Assembly: GCA_009778035.1 (NCBI GenBank)
Contig: WRKP01000020.1
Span: forward strand, 1 to 44,021
DNA from: Planctomycetaceae bacterium
GTDB lineage: Bacteria; Planctomycetota; Planctomycetia; Pirellulales; Thermoguttaceae
DNA length: 44,021 bases
Direction: 5' to 3'
In this document: one piece after another, positions 31,540 through 40,458 of the stretch
Layout: each line of letters starts with the position of its first letter
Numbering within the stretch: the first letter of the stretch is position 1
Program-made: the position numbers and the translations under genes
The notes under the pieces: generated by a model
Database searches by the model: none
The model's input: only the letters and a program-made list of their open reading frames with translations
What the model was told of the DNA's origin: nothing

Positions 31540-33717
31540 ATGCGCCACGCCGCGACCGTCTTGATTGCTTGCTATGCAATACTTTTGGGAATTGCCACAA
31601 CAGCACAATCCCCACAACAACTCGAAACAGCGGCAGACATTGCCGCTACTTACTTTCAAACAGGCCAATCCGAATCCGCTTGGGAAACCTTGAAAAAAAT
31701 TGATGCCGATCTTCTCTTCGCCGAACATTCAAATATTGCGGCAGTAATCCGCCTCATGCCCGATACAAACGAAAAACTTGAAAATGCAGAACGTTTCCGA
31801 AAATTGATAGATGCCGTTCAATCGCCGCAAAAAAAAGCGATGATGTTGATGAGTTTGCTTGATTTGTATATCGAACGCGCCATCGTTCCCGAACCGCTTA
31901 AATCTGAATTCAAGAAAAAACGTCAGGAAACTTTGGAAGAAACGGCAACGTTTTTGCTTACTCTACCAGACAGCGCAAGCAAGGTTCAACAATTACATCG
32001 AGTCCGCAGATACTATCAAAATTATGGTCAAGATGCCAAATCGCAAGCCCTTTATGCCGACATTCTTACGGCCATCGAAAACATTGAAGATGTCCAGCAA
32101 CAATTCTTTCTCTATGCCGACTTGTTTCGCATGGAACCGCAAGATACGGTCGAGTTTTTAGAGAAAATGCATGTCATTGCGGAGCAAGCAAACCGGGCAG
32201 ATTTTTGGCGGACTCTCTTTTCCTCCTATGCCAGTTTGTTTTCGACTTATTCGGGTTCGTTGCGTCCCAATCAACCGGATGCCTTCGAAATTTTTGAAAA
32301 GATGCAAATCGCTTTGGAGCGAATGGAACAAATACTAAAAGTAGAAGGATTCGCTGATGGACTTCGCCAAACACGCTATCAGGAATACCACGAAACTCTT
32401 TTCCCGTTATATGCGAACATCTACCATACCCACGCAGGTCAACCGGAGATGCGTCAGAAAATCCTTGCAGCCATTGAACGCATCGAAAATGCCAGCCAGC
32501 AATTCCGAATCTACGAAACATTGTTTCGGGCGGATCAATCGGATTCAGTCGAAATCTTCGAAAGGATGCGGCAGATTGCGGAAGAAACGAACAGCCATTG
32601 GAATACACTTTTGGCGTACGAACGCCGTTTGCCCATCCAACCGGATATGGTGTTGAAAGGACATATCGCACCGATCAGGACGGTACAGTTCTCGCCGGAT
32701 GATACAAAAATCGTAACAGCGAGCCGCGATGGCACTGCCCGAATTTGGGATGCGGAATCAGGAAAACTACTGCACGAGTTAAGGGTGCATGCACACGATC
32801 CGCAGGGAGCAATTACTCCATCGCATCCCGACCTGCGGTCTGCCGACTTTTCGCCGGACGGGCGACGCATTTTAACAAGAGATTATGGCGGCGTACTCCA
32901 AATTTGGGATGTCGAATCGGGAGAACAACTAAAAATGTTTAGGCCTGAAAACTACGGACTGGCCAGTTTTGCCGTTTTTTCTCGCGATGGGAAGAAAATT
33001 GTTACTTGTGGCAGTGGGGTGGACATTTGGGATGCTGAATATGGCCAACGCTTGCATAGGCTTGAATCGCAGTTTATCAGTTCAACTCGTGCGGCAGCCT
33101 TTTCGCCAGATGGACGGACAGTTGTTACTGCGGATCTGGCCGGAACCGCTACTTTTTGGGAGACTGCTTCGGGAAGAGCACAACAAAAAAAGATCGAGGG
33201 ACACCAAGCGTATCTTCGTTCTGTTGCTTTTTCGCCCGACGGAAAGAAAATTGTTACAGCAAGTGCTGACGATACTGCGAGAATTTGGGATGCGGATTCA
33301 CGAGAACAATTACATCAACTGGGCGAGTCGGTAAGCAATCAATATGCTGCTTTTTGCCCGGATGGCAAAAAAATAATCACAACGGGCCATCGTGGAACTG
33401 CTACAATATGGGATAGCGTGTCGGGAAACGAGTTGTATGTATTGGATAACGGTTCCGACAGTGGCTCTATCACTCACACGGCATTTTCTTTTGATGGGAG
33501 CAAATTACTTACGGCAACTGCTGGCATTGTAAGCATTTGGGACATGGAATCTGGAAACGAATTGCAGAGGTTTGTCGCTGAAGGCGTGAGGGCGGAGGGA
33601 ACGCGGGTCGTTGGTTCTATTGCGACGGCTGCTCTTTCGCGTGATGGCAGGAAAGTTGTTTTGGCCGGTACGGACGACGTTGTACGCATTTGGCGTCTAG
33701 AACGTGTTTCAAATTGA
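31540..33717 (+). CDS. Exported protein with helical N-terminal region and WD40 propeller
   Basis: 725 residues. A signal peptide (ATVLIACYAILLGIATTAQS) is followed by about 340 residues of TPR-like helices (AATYFQTGQSESAWETLKKI; two related segments ending ...IEDVQQQFFLYADLFRMEPQDTVEF and ...ENASQQFRIYETLFRADQSDSVEI). From about residue 370 come seven or more WD40 repeats: GHIAPIRTVQFSPDDTKIVT then ASRDGTARIWD, RSADFSPDGRRILT...LQIWD, VAFSPDGKKIVTASADDTARIWD, and a final DDVVRIW. It should form a beta-propeller scaffold in the periplasm or at the surface. Partner unknown. The last codons and stop lie inside the left end of MITE A copy 7. Confidence 0.8.
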   Translation: MRHAATVLIACYAILLGIATTAQSPQQLETAADIAATYFQTGQSESAWETLKKIDADLLFAEHSNIAAVIRLMPDTNEKLENAERFRKLIDAVQSPQKKAMMLMSLLDLYIERAIVPEPLKSEFKKKRQETLEETATFLLTLPDSASKVQQLHRVRRYYQNYGQDAKSQALYADILTAIENIEDVQQQFFLYADLFRMEPQDTVEFLEKMHVIAEQANRADFWRTLFSSYASLFSTYSGSLRPNQPDAFEIFEKMQIALERMEQILKVEGFADGLRQTRYQEYHETLFPLYANIYHTHAGQPEMRQKILAAIERIENASQQFRIYETLFRADQSDSVEIFERMRQIAEETNSHWNTLLAYERRLPIQPDMVLKGHIAPIRTVQFSPDDTKIVTASRDGTARIWDAESGKLLHELRVHAHDPQGAITPSHPDLRSADFSPDGRRILTRDYGGVLQIWDVESGEQLKMFRPENYGLASFAVFSRDGKKIVTCGSGVDIWDAEYGQRLHRLESQFISSTRAAAFSPDGRTVVTADLAGTATFWETASGRAQQKKIEGHQAYLRSVAFSPDGKKIVTASADDTARIWDADSREQLHQLGESVSNQYAAFCPDGKKIITTGHRGTATIWDSVSGNELYVLDNGSDSGSITHTAFSFDGSKLLTATAGIVSIWDMESGNELQRFVAEGVRAEGTRVVGSIATAALSRDGRKVVLAGTDDVVRIWRLERVSN

Positions 33718-33846
33718 TCAAGACATTTTTTTGTCATCTCGGCGCAGGCCGGGATCCAGACATTGCGTGCGATACCGATTCCTCTGGGTTCCGGCTTTCG
33801 CCGGAATGACGGAAACGCATCCAGGGCAATTTGAAACACACTCTAG
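33699..33846. repeat. MITE A, copy 7
   Basis: Runs from TCTAGAACGTGTTTCAAATT to AATTTGAAACACACTCTAG, with hairpins CATCTCGGCGCAGGCCGGGAT and TTCCGGCTTTCGCCGGAATG. Both edges are CTAG, and the sequence GAACGTGTTTCAA recurs immediately beyond the right edge (33845-33857). The left edge provides the stop of the WD40 gene. Confidence 0.82.
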
Positions 33847-33872
33847 AACGTGTTTCAATTGATATGGACTTT

Positions 33873-35303
33873 TTAATTTTCCGATTCCGGCAGTCCCAGC
33901 GGCGTCAAATCCTTAAAAAAGACCGTCCGCGGCGGCTTGACCGTTGCATCCAAAACGGCTTCCGCTCGGCTTAACATCGGCACGCCCTCAAAAAATGCAA
34001 TCGCCTGCAACCGATACACATCGCCGCCCGTCGTCAAACGACGCAACAACATCTCCATCAAGTCCGCGTCGACAATTCCCTCCGCAAGAAGCCAAACAGT
34101 ATGACGCTGCGATGGATCGTCCAGCCGACGCTGATTCAAAATTGCCGTTACCAAGTCCGGCGTCAATTCAGGCACCGCCTCAAGCACCAAACGAGATGCC
34201 TCATTGACGTTAATCCGACCGCGAAGCACAACCGCGGCATCCGTCGTCGTTTCATCCAAAAGCCGTAAAAACCGTTCGTACCGTACAGGCTCCACGCACG
34301 AAAAAGGACTCGTCCGCGTTTCCGAATCCAACGTCACTTCGGCATCCAACAGGTCAAGCGGACTGTTTATGGTTCCGTTCGCATTCCGCCAAGCCAGGAT
34401 AAATTGGATGCTCTCTTCATCAAGCAGGTGCAGGCGGAGTTGCGATTCCAAAAATGCCAAGTTGGCCTCATTCAAAAAAACACGGACGGTGCCGTTTGCA
34501 TTCACCAATTTTTCGGCACTGTACGGCGTGAGGTAAAATTGCCAGGCCGTTGCCGCAACGCTTTCCGGCTGGCCAAACGGCTCTAGCGACGGCTCTAAAG
34601 GCGTAAAAAGATTCGCAAAATTGTCGGGAGAATCGGAACTTCGCTGCAATGTTTCAAGGTCAGCACCGAATGCCAGGTACGGATCGTCGCCGAAGAGCAT
34701 TGTTCGTTCGACATCGCGAATCAGCAGCAATTCTTCCAGGGCGACCGGGACGGCATTGCGTGCCCGATAGGTCTGTTGCCGTTGCTGATACCAGGCGGAC
34801 TCGGCTCCCAGCGGTCGGGCAACGTCATCGGCATCGAGCCAATCGAGAATGGAATCAACGATGGTCGGGGTGATGCCGGGTAACTGTTGCAGGGCTTGGG
34901 CGCCTTGACCGGGCGATTCGGTTTCCCATTCGAGAATGGTTTCGAGGCTGATTTTTGCGGATTCTCGGGTCAATCCGAAGCGGATGCCGCGTAGTTGGTC
35001 TTGCTCAATATGCGGCGAAAACACGGTAAACCGGCCGGGGCCGAAGTCGGCGGGCAACAGAGCGGCGGGAACGACGATGATGCTGCAAAAGCGTTCGGGA
35101 TTATCGAGCAGATTGGGCCGGTCGGCCTGGTCGATTGCTTTGGCGGCGGAGTCGATCCCGGATTGCAGGATTTGCACCAACTGGGCGGATTGACCGTTTT
35201 GGACGACGGTTTTATGCTCAATGGTTGACAGCCCGAGCAGTCCCAGCGAAAGCAGGGCAAATAATGCGATGGTTAGGACGATGAAAAGCAGAAGCATGGC
35301 CAA
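33873..35303 (-). CDS. gspK: Type II secretion GspK-like minor pseudopilin
   Basis: 476 residues from a TTG at 35303 (474 from the ATG at 35297). The N-terminal hydrophobic helix (MLLLFIVLTIALFALLSLGLLGL) is followed by the GspK body: QALQQLPGITPTIVDSILDWLDADD, then YRARNAVPVALEELLLIRDVERTMLFG, where D-W-x-D and the N-x-P-x-x-x-x-E-L motif are typical (GspK has helix-hairpin-helix-like inserts in the SAM-like domain). A second HhH-like segment, RINVNEASRLVLEAVPELTPDLVTAI, is near the C-terminus. GspK caps the pseudopilus tip. No other gsp gene is present in the window. A TATAAT lies 5 nt before the TTG on its strand. Confidence 0.82.
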   Translation of the reverse strand: MAMLLLFIVLTIALFALLSLGLLGLSTIEHKTVVQNGQSAQLVQILQSGIDSAAKAIDQADRPNLLDNPERFCSIIVVPAALLPADFGPGRFTVFSPHIEQDQLRGIRFGLTRESAKISLETILEWETESPGQGAQALQQLPGITPTIVDSILDWLDADDVARPLGAESAWYQQRQQTYRARNAVPVALEELLLIRDVERTMLFGDDPYLAFGADLETLQRSSDSPDNFANLFTPLEPSLEPFGQPESVAATAWQFYLTPYSAEKLVNANGTVRVFLNEANLAFLESQLRLHLLDEESIQFILAWRNANGTINSPLDLLDAEVTLDSETRTSPFSCVEPVRYERFLRLLDETTTDAAVVLRGRINVNEASRLVLEAVPELTPDLVTAILNQRRLDDPSQRHTVWLLAEGIVDADLMEMLLRRLTTGGDVYRLQAIAFFEGVPMLSRAEAVLDATVKPPRTVFFKDLTPLGLPESEN

Positions 35304-35364
35304 GGGGAATTATACCAAAACAGGGGCGGCAGAGCAGCACAGGGCCAGGTTGCAAGCCGTCCGG

Positions 35365-35450
35365 CTGGACTCCGACGTTGGACTCCGGCTTACGCTGGAA
35401 TGCCGGCGTCGGAATGCCGGTTTTCTGTCCAAAATTGAACACGTTCCCTA
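35365..35450. repeat. MITE A, degenerate copy 8
   Basis: Worn hairpins around GGACTCCGGC and GGAATGCCGG, and a right end TGTCCAAAATTGAACACGTT followed by CCCTA. The terminal CTA gives the reverse-strand cysC stop. Confidence 0.55.
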
Positions 35451-36095
35451 AATTTTGCCTTTCTCTTTCAGGCAGTCGATGACTTCCTGGGCGAGTTGCT
35501 CCGGCGTTTTCGAGCCGCCTTCGAGCACCAATTCGGGATTCGCCGGGGCTTCGTAGGGATCATCAATTCCCGTAAAACCCTTCAGTTCGCCCGCTCTTGC
35601 TTTTTTATACAATCCCTTCGGATCACGCTGCTCGCACACTTCAATCGGCGTGTCCACGAAAATTTCGATGAAATCGCCTTCCGGCAACAATTTGCGAACC
35701 CGGTCCCTATCAATCCGATAAGGACTAATGAATGCCGTCAGCGCAACGAGGCCGGCTTCGGTCAACAATTTCGCAACTGCTCCGACACGGCGGATGTTTT
35801 CTTCTCTATCTTGGGCGGAAAATCCGAGTCCAAAGCGTTTGGAGAATTCTTCGTCGTGAATTTCTTTGAGCATCGCCGCACCGGCATTGAGGCCGTGGCG
35901 AACGTTGTCGCCGTCGAGGACGAAACTGTGTTTGCCCATTTTGTGGAGCATTTGATCGACGATATTGGCAACGGTACTTTTCCCGCTTGCACTTAAACCG
36001 GTAAACCAAAGAACGCATCCTTTGTTTCCGTTGAGGGTTTCTTTTTCCTGTCGAGTAACGGCATGTTCATGCCAATAGACATCTGCGTCGGACAT
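35448..36095 (-). CDS. cysC: Adenylylsulfate (APS) kinase
   Basis: 215 residues from the ATG at 36095; the longer frame upstream lies in the MITE side and is not credible. It converts APS to PAPS with ATP in sulfate assimilation. Motifs: [16 protein letters not shown] (P-loop), [53 protein letters not shown] and [30 protein letters not shown], then [11 protein letters not shown]. The N-terminal 25 residues ([15 protein letters not shown]) are standard for stand-alone CysC. cysD and cysN are not adjacent. Confidence 0.94.
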   Translation of the reverse strand: MSDADVYWHEHAVTRQEKETLNGNKGCVLWFTGLSASGKSTVANIVDQMLHKMGKHSFVLDGDNVRHGLNAGAAMLKEIHDEEFSKRFGLGFSAQDREENIRRVGAVAKLLTEAGLVALTAFISPYRIDRDRVRKLLPEGDFIEIFVDTPIEVCEQRDPKGLYKKARAGELKGFTGIDDPYEAPANPELVLEGGSKTPEQLAQEVIDCLKEKGKI

Positions 36096-36172
36096 TGCTT
36101 GTTCGTATGAATATAAGGTTGCCGTGTATTTTCGCAGAATTGGGCCGGTTGGCAAGAGGGCACATTGTGAGG

Positions 36173-36324
36173 GCTAGGAAGCATTTCGATTTGCTCTGGA
36201 CAAAAAATCGTCCTTCCGGCGCAAGCCGGGAACCAGACATTGCGTGCGACGCCGGTCCCCCTGGATTCCGGCGTGCGCCGGAATGACGGAAGCGATTCCT
36301 GACCAATTTGAAATCCGCTATAAT
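36173..36324. repeat. MITE A, copy 9 (right end forms a promoter)
   Basis: From GCTAGGAAGCATTTCGATTT to ACCAATTTGAAATCCGCTA, with hairpins CTTCCGGCGCAAGCCGGGA and ATTCCGGCGTGCGCCGGAATG. Where other copies end ATACGCTCTAG, this one reads ATCCGCTATAAT, giving a perfect -10 box for the next gene. Confidence 0.8.
36319..36324 (+). promoter_or_regulatory. -10 box of the DUF6807 gene at a MITE edge
   Basis: TATAAT. The best -35 is weak (TTCCTG, 17 bp upstream). The leader to the ATG at 36368 is 43 nt. Confidence 0.5.
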
Positions 36325-36367
36325 GTTCTTCAATGCACGGCCCGACAACGCTCCCGGTTAATTCCCC

Positions 36368-37375
36368 ATGAAACACGCCCATCTTTACCTACTCATCGCA
36401 TTTTGCCTAAACAGCGTTGTGCCGGCTGCCGAACCCTTCCATTTCGCGGAAAATGACCAAAAACAACTGACACTCACGGAAGGAACGTTGCCGATTTTGA
36501 CCTACCAATTCGATGCCATCGAACACGAAAATGTTCCGCCGCGCGACCGACGGCGAACCGCCGGTTGCTATGTCCATCCCCTGCATGGCCTCAACGGCGA
36601 AATCCTCACGGACAACGCTCCCGCCGACCATTATCACCATCACGGCGTGTTTTGGACTTGGCCGCACGTCGGCGTCCATGAGCCCGATGGCAGCACCACG
36701 CATTACGACCTTTGGACGAGCGATACGGCACTAAAACAGCATTTTGTCCGCTGGATTGACCGAACCATTTCGGATGAATCGGCAACGTTTGCCGTCGAAA
36801 ACGGTTGGTTCGTCGGCGATCCGCAAAACGGCAACAAAATTATGACCGAACGGGTGAAAATTATTGTCCATCGCATTCAAACCGTCGGCGATGTGCGTAG
36901 CCGAGCGGTCGATTTTGAGTTTCGATGGCAGCCGACCGACAAGCCGATTACGCTTCGCGGCAGTGCGGGCAAGAGTTACGGCGGCTTTACGGTGCGTTTC
37001 AGGCCGGTCGTTCCTGATGGAAAAAGTCTGGCCGAACCGAGCGAGGTGAATAAAATTACCGTGCCATCGGGCATTGCACCGGGCGATTTGGAGGAAACGC
37101 CGTTGGCCTGGGCGGGATACACATCGGCATTTGGCTCGCTCGACGGAGAAAAGCGTCTGAGCGGAGCGGTAATTTTTGTGCCGCCGACGCATCCAAACTT
37201 TCCGCCGACGTGGTTAACGCGGTACTATGGTCCGTTGTGTGTTGGTTGGCCGGGCGTGGATGGCCGCACATTTCAGCCGGGCGAAAAAATCAAATTGCGG
37301 TATCGGATTTGGATTCATGACGGAGCGGTAACGCTGCCGCAGATTGAGAAAGCGTACGGGGAATACGTTCGTTAG
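36368..37375 (+). CDS. Exported DUF6807 (PmoA-like) family protein
   Basis: 335 residues with a signal peptide (HLYLLIAFCLNSVVPAAEP). The pattern RTAGCYVHPLHGLNGEILTD, then DHYHHHGVFWTWPHVGVH is the His-rich signature of DUF6807, a family very common in planctomycetes and often found with sugar-oxidoreductase genes. The C-terminus has FQPGEKIKLRYRIWIHDG. The family is beta-rich and its activity is not established. The clustered His residues (H-Y-H-H-H-G) could bind a metal or carbohydrate; this is inference. Isolated gene. Confidence 0.8.
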   Translation: MKHAHLYLLIAFCLNSVVPAAEPFHFAENDQKQLTLTEGTLPILTYQFDAIEHENVPPRDRRRTAGCYVHPLHGLNGEILTDNAPADHYHHHGVFWTWPHVGVHEPDGSTTHYDLWTSDTALKQHFVRWIDRTISDESATFAVENGWFVGDPQNGNKIMTERVKIIVHRIQTVGDVRSRAVDFEFRWQPTDKPITLRGSAGKSYGGFTVRFRPVVPDGKSLAEPSEVNKITVPSGIAPGDLEETPLAWAGYTSAFGSLDGEKRLSGAVIFVPPTHPNFPPTWLTRYYGPLCVGWPGVDGRTFQPGEKIKLRYRIWIHDGAVTLPQIEKAYGEYVR

Positions 37376-37407
37376 CGGTTGTAATCTTCCGTTTGCCCTC
37401 CCGTTTA

Positions 37408-37416
37408 TGCTATAAT
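37408..37416 (+). promoter_or_regulatory. Extended -10 promoter of the carB C-terminal-half gene, leaderless type
   Basis: TGCTATAAT, with the -10 TATAAT at 37411-37416, 7 nt to the ATG at 37424. No good -35 is seen at 16-18 bp, consistent with an extended -10. Confidence 0.65.
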
Positions 37417-37423
37417 ACCGGGC

Positions 37424-39235
37424 ATGTTATCAAAAGACGATTGGCTCCGCCTCAAACGACTCGGATTCTCCGACCAACGACTCGCAGAAATTCTTAATAC
37501 AACCGAAAAAGCCGTCAGAACAGAACGCACCGCACTCGGTGTTACGCCCGTTCGGAAAATGGTCGATACCTGTGCCGGTATGTTTCCCGCCGTACTGCCC
37601 TACTACTACTCGACCTACGGCGAAGAAGACGAACCAAGTCCATCCGACGACCGAAAAGCCGTCCTGATTCTCGGCGGAGGACCCAACCGAATCGGACAGG
37701 GACTCGAATTCGATTATTGCTGTTGCCACGCGGCATTCACCGCAAAAAAATTAGGCTACCGGACGGTCATGATGAACTGCAATCCCGAAACCGTCTCGAC
37801 CGATTATGACACCTCGGATGTCCTTTACTTTGAGCCGCTGACGCTTGAAGATGTGTTGGCCGTAATCGCTCACGAAAATCCCATCGGCGTCGTGTTGCAA
37901 TTCGGCGGACAAACACCCCTCAACTTGGCAAATGCGTTGGCCGACGAAGGCGTGCCGATTTTGGGAACCGATGTTACTGCAATCGCTCTTGCCGAAGACC
38001 GGCGATTGTTCGGCGAAATGTTGCAGGAACTCGATATTCGGCAATCGGAAGGCGCGACCGCGACCGCATTGGAAGACGCACTGAGCGCGGCAGAGCGAAT
38101 CGGCTATCCCGTGCTGATGCGCCCGAGTTTCGTGCTCGGCGGAGCCAAAATGGAAATTATTTTCGACTCCGACGACCTGAAATTATACTGGGATGCCCTG
38201 CTCAAATACTCACGGCAAGCCGACTTAACGATTGATGAAAACCGGCCTATTCTCATTGACCGATTCCTTGAAGATGCGATCGAAGTCGATGTCGATGCCG
38301 TATCGGACGGCAAAACGGTGTTGGTCGCGGCGGTGATGGAACACATCGAAGAGGCGGGTATTCACAGCGGCGACTCGGCGTGTTCGTTGCCGCCGCAATC
38401 CCTTACACCGCAAATTATTAGGCAATTAGAATCGGCAACGAAAAAGATTGCGTTGAAAATGAACGTCGTCGGTTTGCTCAATATCCAATTCGCGATTAAA
38501 AACAATCTGGTTTACGTTTTGGAAGTGAATCCTCGGGCGAGCCGAACGATTCCGTTTGTCAGCAAGACGATCGGGGAGCCGTTGGCGAGTATTGCGATGC
38601 GGGTGATGCTTGGGGAAAAGTTGTCGGAAATCTATGCGGAAAAACCTTTTAAGTCTTGGCAGGATATTCGGCATGTAGCAGTGAAGGAGTCGGTTTTCCC
38701 GTGGTCGCGTTTTCCTGGCGTGGACACGCGGTTGGGGCCGGAAATGAAATCGACGGGCGAGGTGATGGGCATTGCGGAGACATTTGGGGAGGCGTTTGCG
38801 AAGGGCGAGCAGGGGACGGGCGTGCCGGTGCCGATTGAGGGAAATGTCTTTATTTCGGTGAAGGAATCGGACAAGCCGTTCGTTGGCGAATTGGCCAGGG
38901 AACTCATCAAACTTGGTTTCAATGTCATTACGACGAGGGGGACGGGCGCGGTGTTGTCGAGTATGGGTTTTGAAGTGGAGACGGTCTCGCGGATAGCGAC
39001 GGGGGAACGGCCTAACATCTTGGATCGTATGATCGACGGCAAGGTGCAATGGATAATAAACACGCCGTCGGGCAAGAATCCGCATCGCGATGAGGTCTCG
39101 ATTCGCACGACGGCGAATCGTTTGGGCATTCCGTTGGTAACGACGATCCGTGGGGCGAAGGCGTTTGTGGAGGCGATCCAATTTCAGCGGGGGACGGTCG
39201 GCGTGAACGTGAAGGCGATACAGGATTATTTGTGA
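37424..39235 (+). CDS. carB: Carbamoyl-phosphate synthetase large subunit, C-terminal part (CarB2)
   Basis: 603 residues equal to roughly the second half of one-piece CarB. Residues 1-60 are the end of the oligomerisation domain (LKRLGFSDQRLAEILNTTEK, VRKMVDTCAG). Residues about 70-450 form the second, carbamate-phosphorylating ATP-grasp unit: ILGGGPNRIGQGLEFDYCCC, MMNCNPETVSTDYDTSD, VLMRPSFVLGG, LLNIQFAI and LEVNPRASRTIPFVSKT. Residues about 465-603 form the allosteric MGS-like domain (GNVFISVKESDKPFV, ITTRGTGAVLSSMGFEV, WIINTPSGKNPHRDEVSIRT). The N-terminal half lies 2.4 kb downstream as a separate gene, the reverse of the order in the protein. All ATP-grasp motifs appear intact. Confidence 0.93.
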   Translation: MLSKDDWLRLKRLGFSDQRLAEILNTTEKAVRTERTALGVTPVRKMVDTCAGMFPAVLPYYYSTYGEEDEPSPSDDRKAVLILGGGPNRIGQGLEFDYCCCHAAFTAKKLGYRTVMMNCNPETVSTDYDTSDVLYFEPLTLEDVLAVIAHENPIGVVLQFGGQTPLNLANALADEGVPILGTDVTAIALAEDRRLFGEMLQELDIRQSEGATATALEDALSAAERIGYPVLMRPSFVLGGAKMEIIFDSDDLKLYWDALLKYSRQADLTIDENRPILIDRFLEDAIEVDVDAVSDGKTVLVAAVMEHIEEAGIHSGDSACSLPPQSLTPQIIRQLESATKKIALKMNVVGLLNIQFAIKNNLVYVLEVNPRASRTIPFVSKTIGEPLASIAMRVMLGEKLSEIYAEKPFKSWQDIRHVAVKESVFPWSRFPGVDTRLGPEMKSTGEVMGIAETFGEAFAKGEQGTGVPVPIEGNVFISVKESDKPFVGELARELIKLGFNVITTRGTGAVLSSMGFEVETVSRIATGERPNILDRMIDGKVQWIINTPSGKNPHRDEVSIRTTANRLGIPLVTTIRGAKAFVEAIQFQRGTVGVNVKAIQDYL

Positions 39236-39294
39236 GAGCACGGAGCCCGCGGCGTGCAGAGTCCCCCAAGAAAACGCAAGCGGCAACGCCCCCG

Positions 39295-39322
39295 TTGACT
39301 CGATGCCCTTTTGCCGTATAAT
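39295..39322 (+). promoter_or_regulatory. Promoter of rplP-rpmC-rpsQ
   Basis: TTGACT (39295-39300), 16 bp, TATAAT (39317-39322), about 63 nt leader with AGAGGA (39372-39377) before the ATG at 39386. The trio therefore has its own promoter. Confidence 0.7.
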
Positions 39323-39385
39323 TCCAACACGCTTTCGTCAGAGGTGCGGTCGGGTATTTTTGAATAACAACAGAGGACGATAACA

Positions 39386-39802
39386 ATGGCGCGAATGCCC
39401 AAACGAGTCAAACATCGAAAAATCCAAAGAGGTCGCATAAAAGGTGAAGCGACCCGAGGAAACGATGTTGTTTTTGGAGATTTTGGACTACAAACCCTTC
39501 AAGGCGGCTGGATAAGTGCAGCAACCATCGAAGCCGGCCGTATTGCGGCCCAGCAATATCTGCGGTCGGAAGGGAAATTGTATATCCGTATGTTTCCGCA
39601 CAAATCCGTAACCTCGATCCCCCTCGAAACCCGGATGGGTAAGGGTAAAGGCGAACCCGATTACTGGGCCGCCGTCGTAAAACCCGGTACGGTAATGTAC
39701 GAAATTTCCGGCGTGCCCGAAGAAACCGCAAAATTGTGTTTTAATCGGCTTGCACACAAAATGCCCGTCAAATGCCGGTTTGTTAAACGCAAAACTATGT
39801 AA
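39386..39802 (+). CDS. rplP: Ribosomal protein L16
   Basis: 138 residues, standard length. L16 sits near the A-site tRNA elbow and peptidyl transferase centre. Recognised by PKRVKHRKIQRGRIKGEATR, FGDFGLQTLQGGWISAATIE, AGRIAAQQYLRSEGKLYIRM, FPHKSVTSIPLETRMGKGKG and WAAVVKPGTVMYEISGVPEE. In most bacteria it follows rpsC in the S10 operon; here it follows the CarB half. rpmC starts 10 nt after its stop. Confidence 0.97.
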   Translation: MARMPKRVKHRKIQRGRIKGEATRGNDVVFGDFGLQTLQGGWISAATIEAGRIAAQQYLRSEGKLYIRMFPHKSVTSIPLETRMGKGKGEPDYWAAVVKPGTVMYEISGVPEETAKLCFNRLAHKMPVKCRFVKRKTM

Positions 39803-39812
39803 CAAACGACCT

Positions 39813-40028
39813 ATGAGCATCACAAAAATTGCCGAATTACGAGATATGAGCGTTGACCAACTTGAGGCAACGCTGAAGGAAGCCAAGGAGAAGTTGTTTC
39901 ATCTTCGCTTGCAAGCGAGGATGGAGCGTCTGGACTCGCCGAGCGAACTGAAAAAGAACAAACGGCTTATTGCGAGGATATTGACGCTCAAGTCGTTGCG
40001 CAAATTGGGGAAAGAAACCATCGTATAA
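39813..40028 (+). CDS. rpmC: Ribosomal protein L29
   Basis: 71 residues from the ATG at 39813. Family pattern: AELRDMSVDQLEATLKEAKE, KLFHLRLQARMERLDSPSEL, KKNKRLIARILTL. L29 lies by the peptide exit tunnel and binds SRP and trigger factor. Ten nt after rplP and 31 nt before rpsQ; one transcript. The usual order L16-L29-S17 is kept. Confidence 0.95.
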   Translation: MSITKIAELRDMSVDQLEATLKEAKEKLFHLRLQARMERLDSPSELKKNKRLIARILTLKSLRKLGKETIV

Positions 40029-40059
40029 ACCAAGACACGGAATAAGGAACAAAATTGCA

Positions 40060-40356
40060 ATGCCCAAACGAGTTGTGATTGGAGTCGTCAAGAGCGACAA
40101 GATGAATAAGACGCGTCGAGTCGAGATTTCTCGGCTGGTCAAGTATCCGAAGTACGGCAAATACGTGAAACGCCGTACGGTGTGTTACGTGCACGATGAG
40201 AACAACGAGTCGGTAACGGGCGATACGGTAGAGATTATTGAAAGCCGACCGATGTCGCGTCTGAAACGCTGGCAGTTGGTAAAAATCGTGTCCAAAGGCA
40301 ACATTATTGACGTTGCAGCCCTTCGCGCTGCCGCGAAAGAGAGCGGCGGGGTTTAG
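40060..40356 (+). CDS. rpsQ: Ribosomal protein S17
   Basis: 98 residues. Recognised by RVVIGVVKSDKMNKTRRVEI, YGKYVKRRTVCYVHDENNES, VTGDTVEIIESRPMSRLKRW and QLVKIV. An early-binding 30S protein with an OB fold. It ends with an extra tail of about 20 residues (KGNIIDVAALRAAAKESGGV). rplN, its usual downstream neighbour, is missing; MITE A copy 10 follows about 100 bp later. Confidence 0.95.
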   Translation: MPKRVVIGVVKSDKMNKTRRVEISRLVKYPKYGKYVKRRTVCYVHDENNESVTGDTVEIIESRPMSRLKRWQLVKIVSKGNIIDVAALRAAAKESGGV

Positions 40357-40458
40357 GTGTTTCTCTAACTTTTTTTCGGTTGTGCGAAAGCGGGCGCGTA
40401 TATTGCGCAAGAGCGGTGGCATTGGCCCGTCGGTTATTTAGTGCCGGATTTCGGGGTG

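Noticed and set aside
38426..39286. 286-residue reverse-strand frame
   Set aside because: Shadow of the CarB C-half with biased Arg/His/Pro composition.
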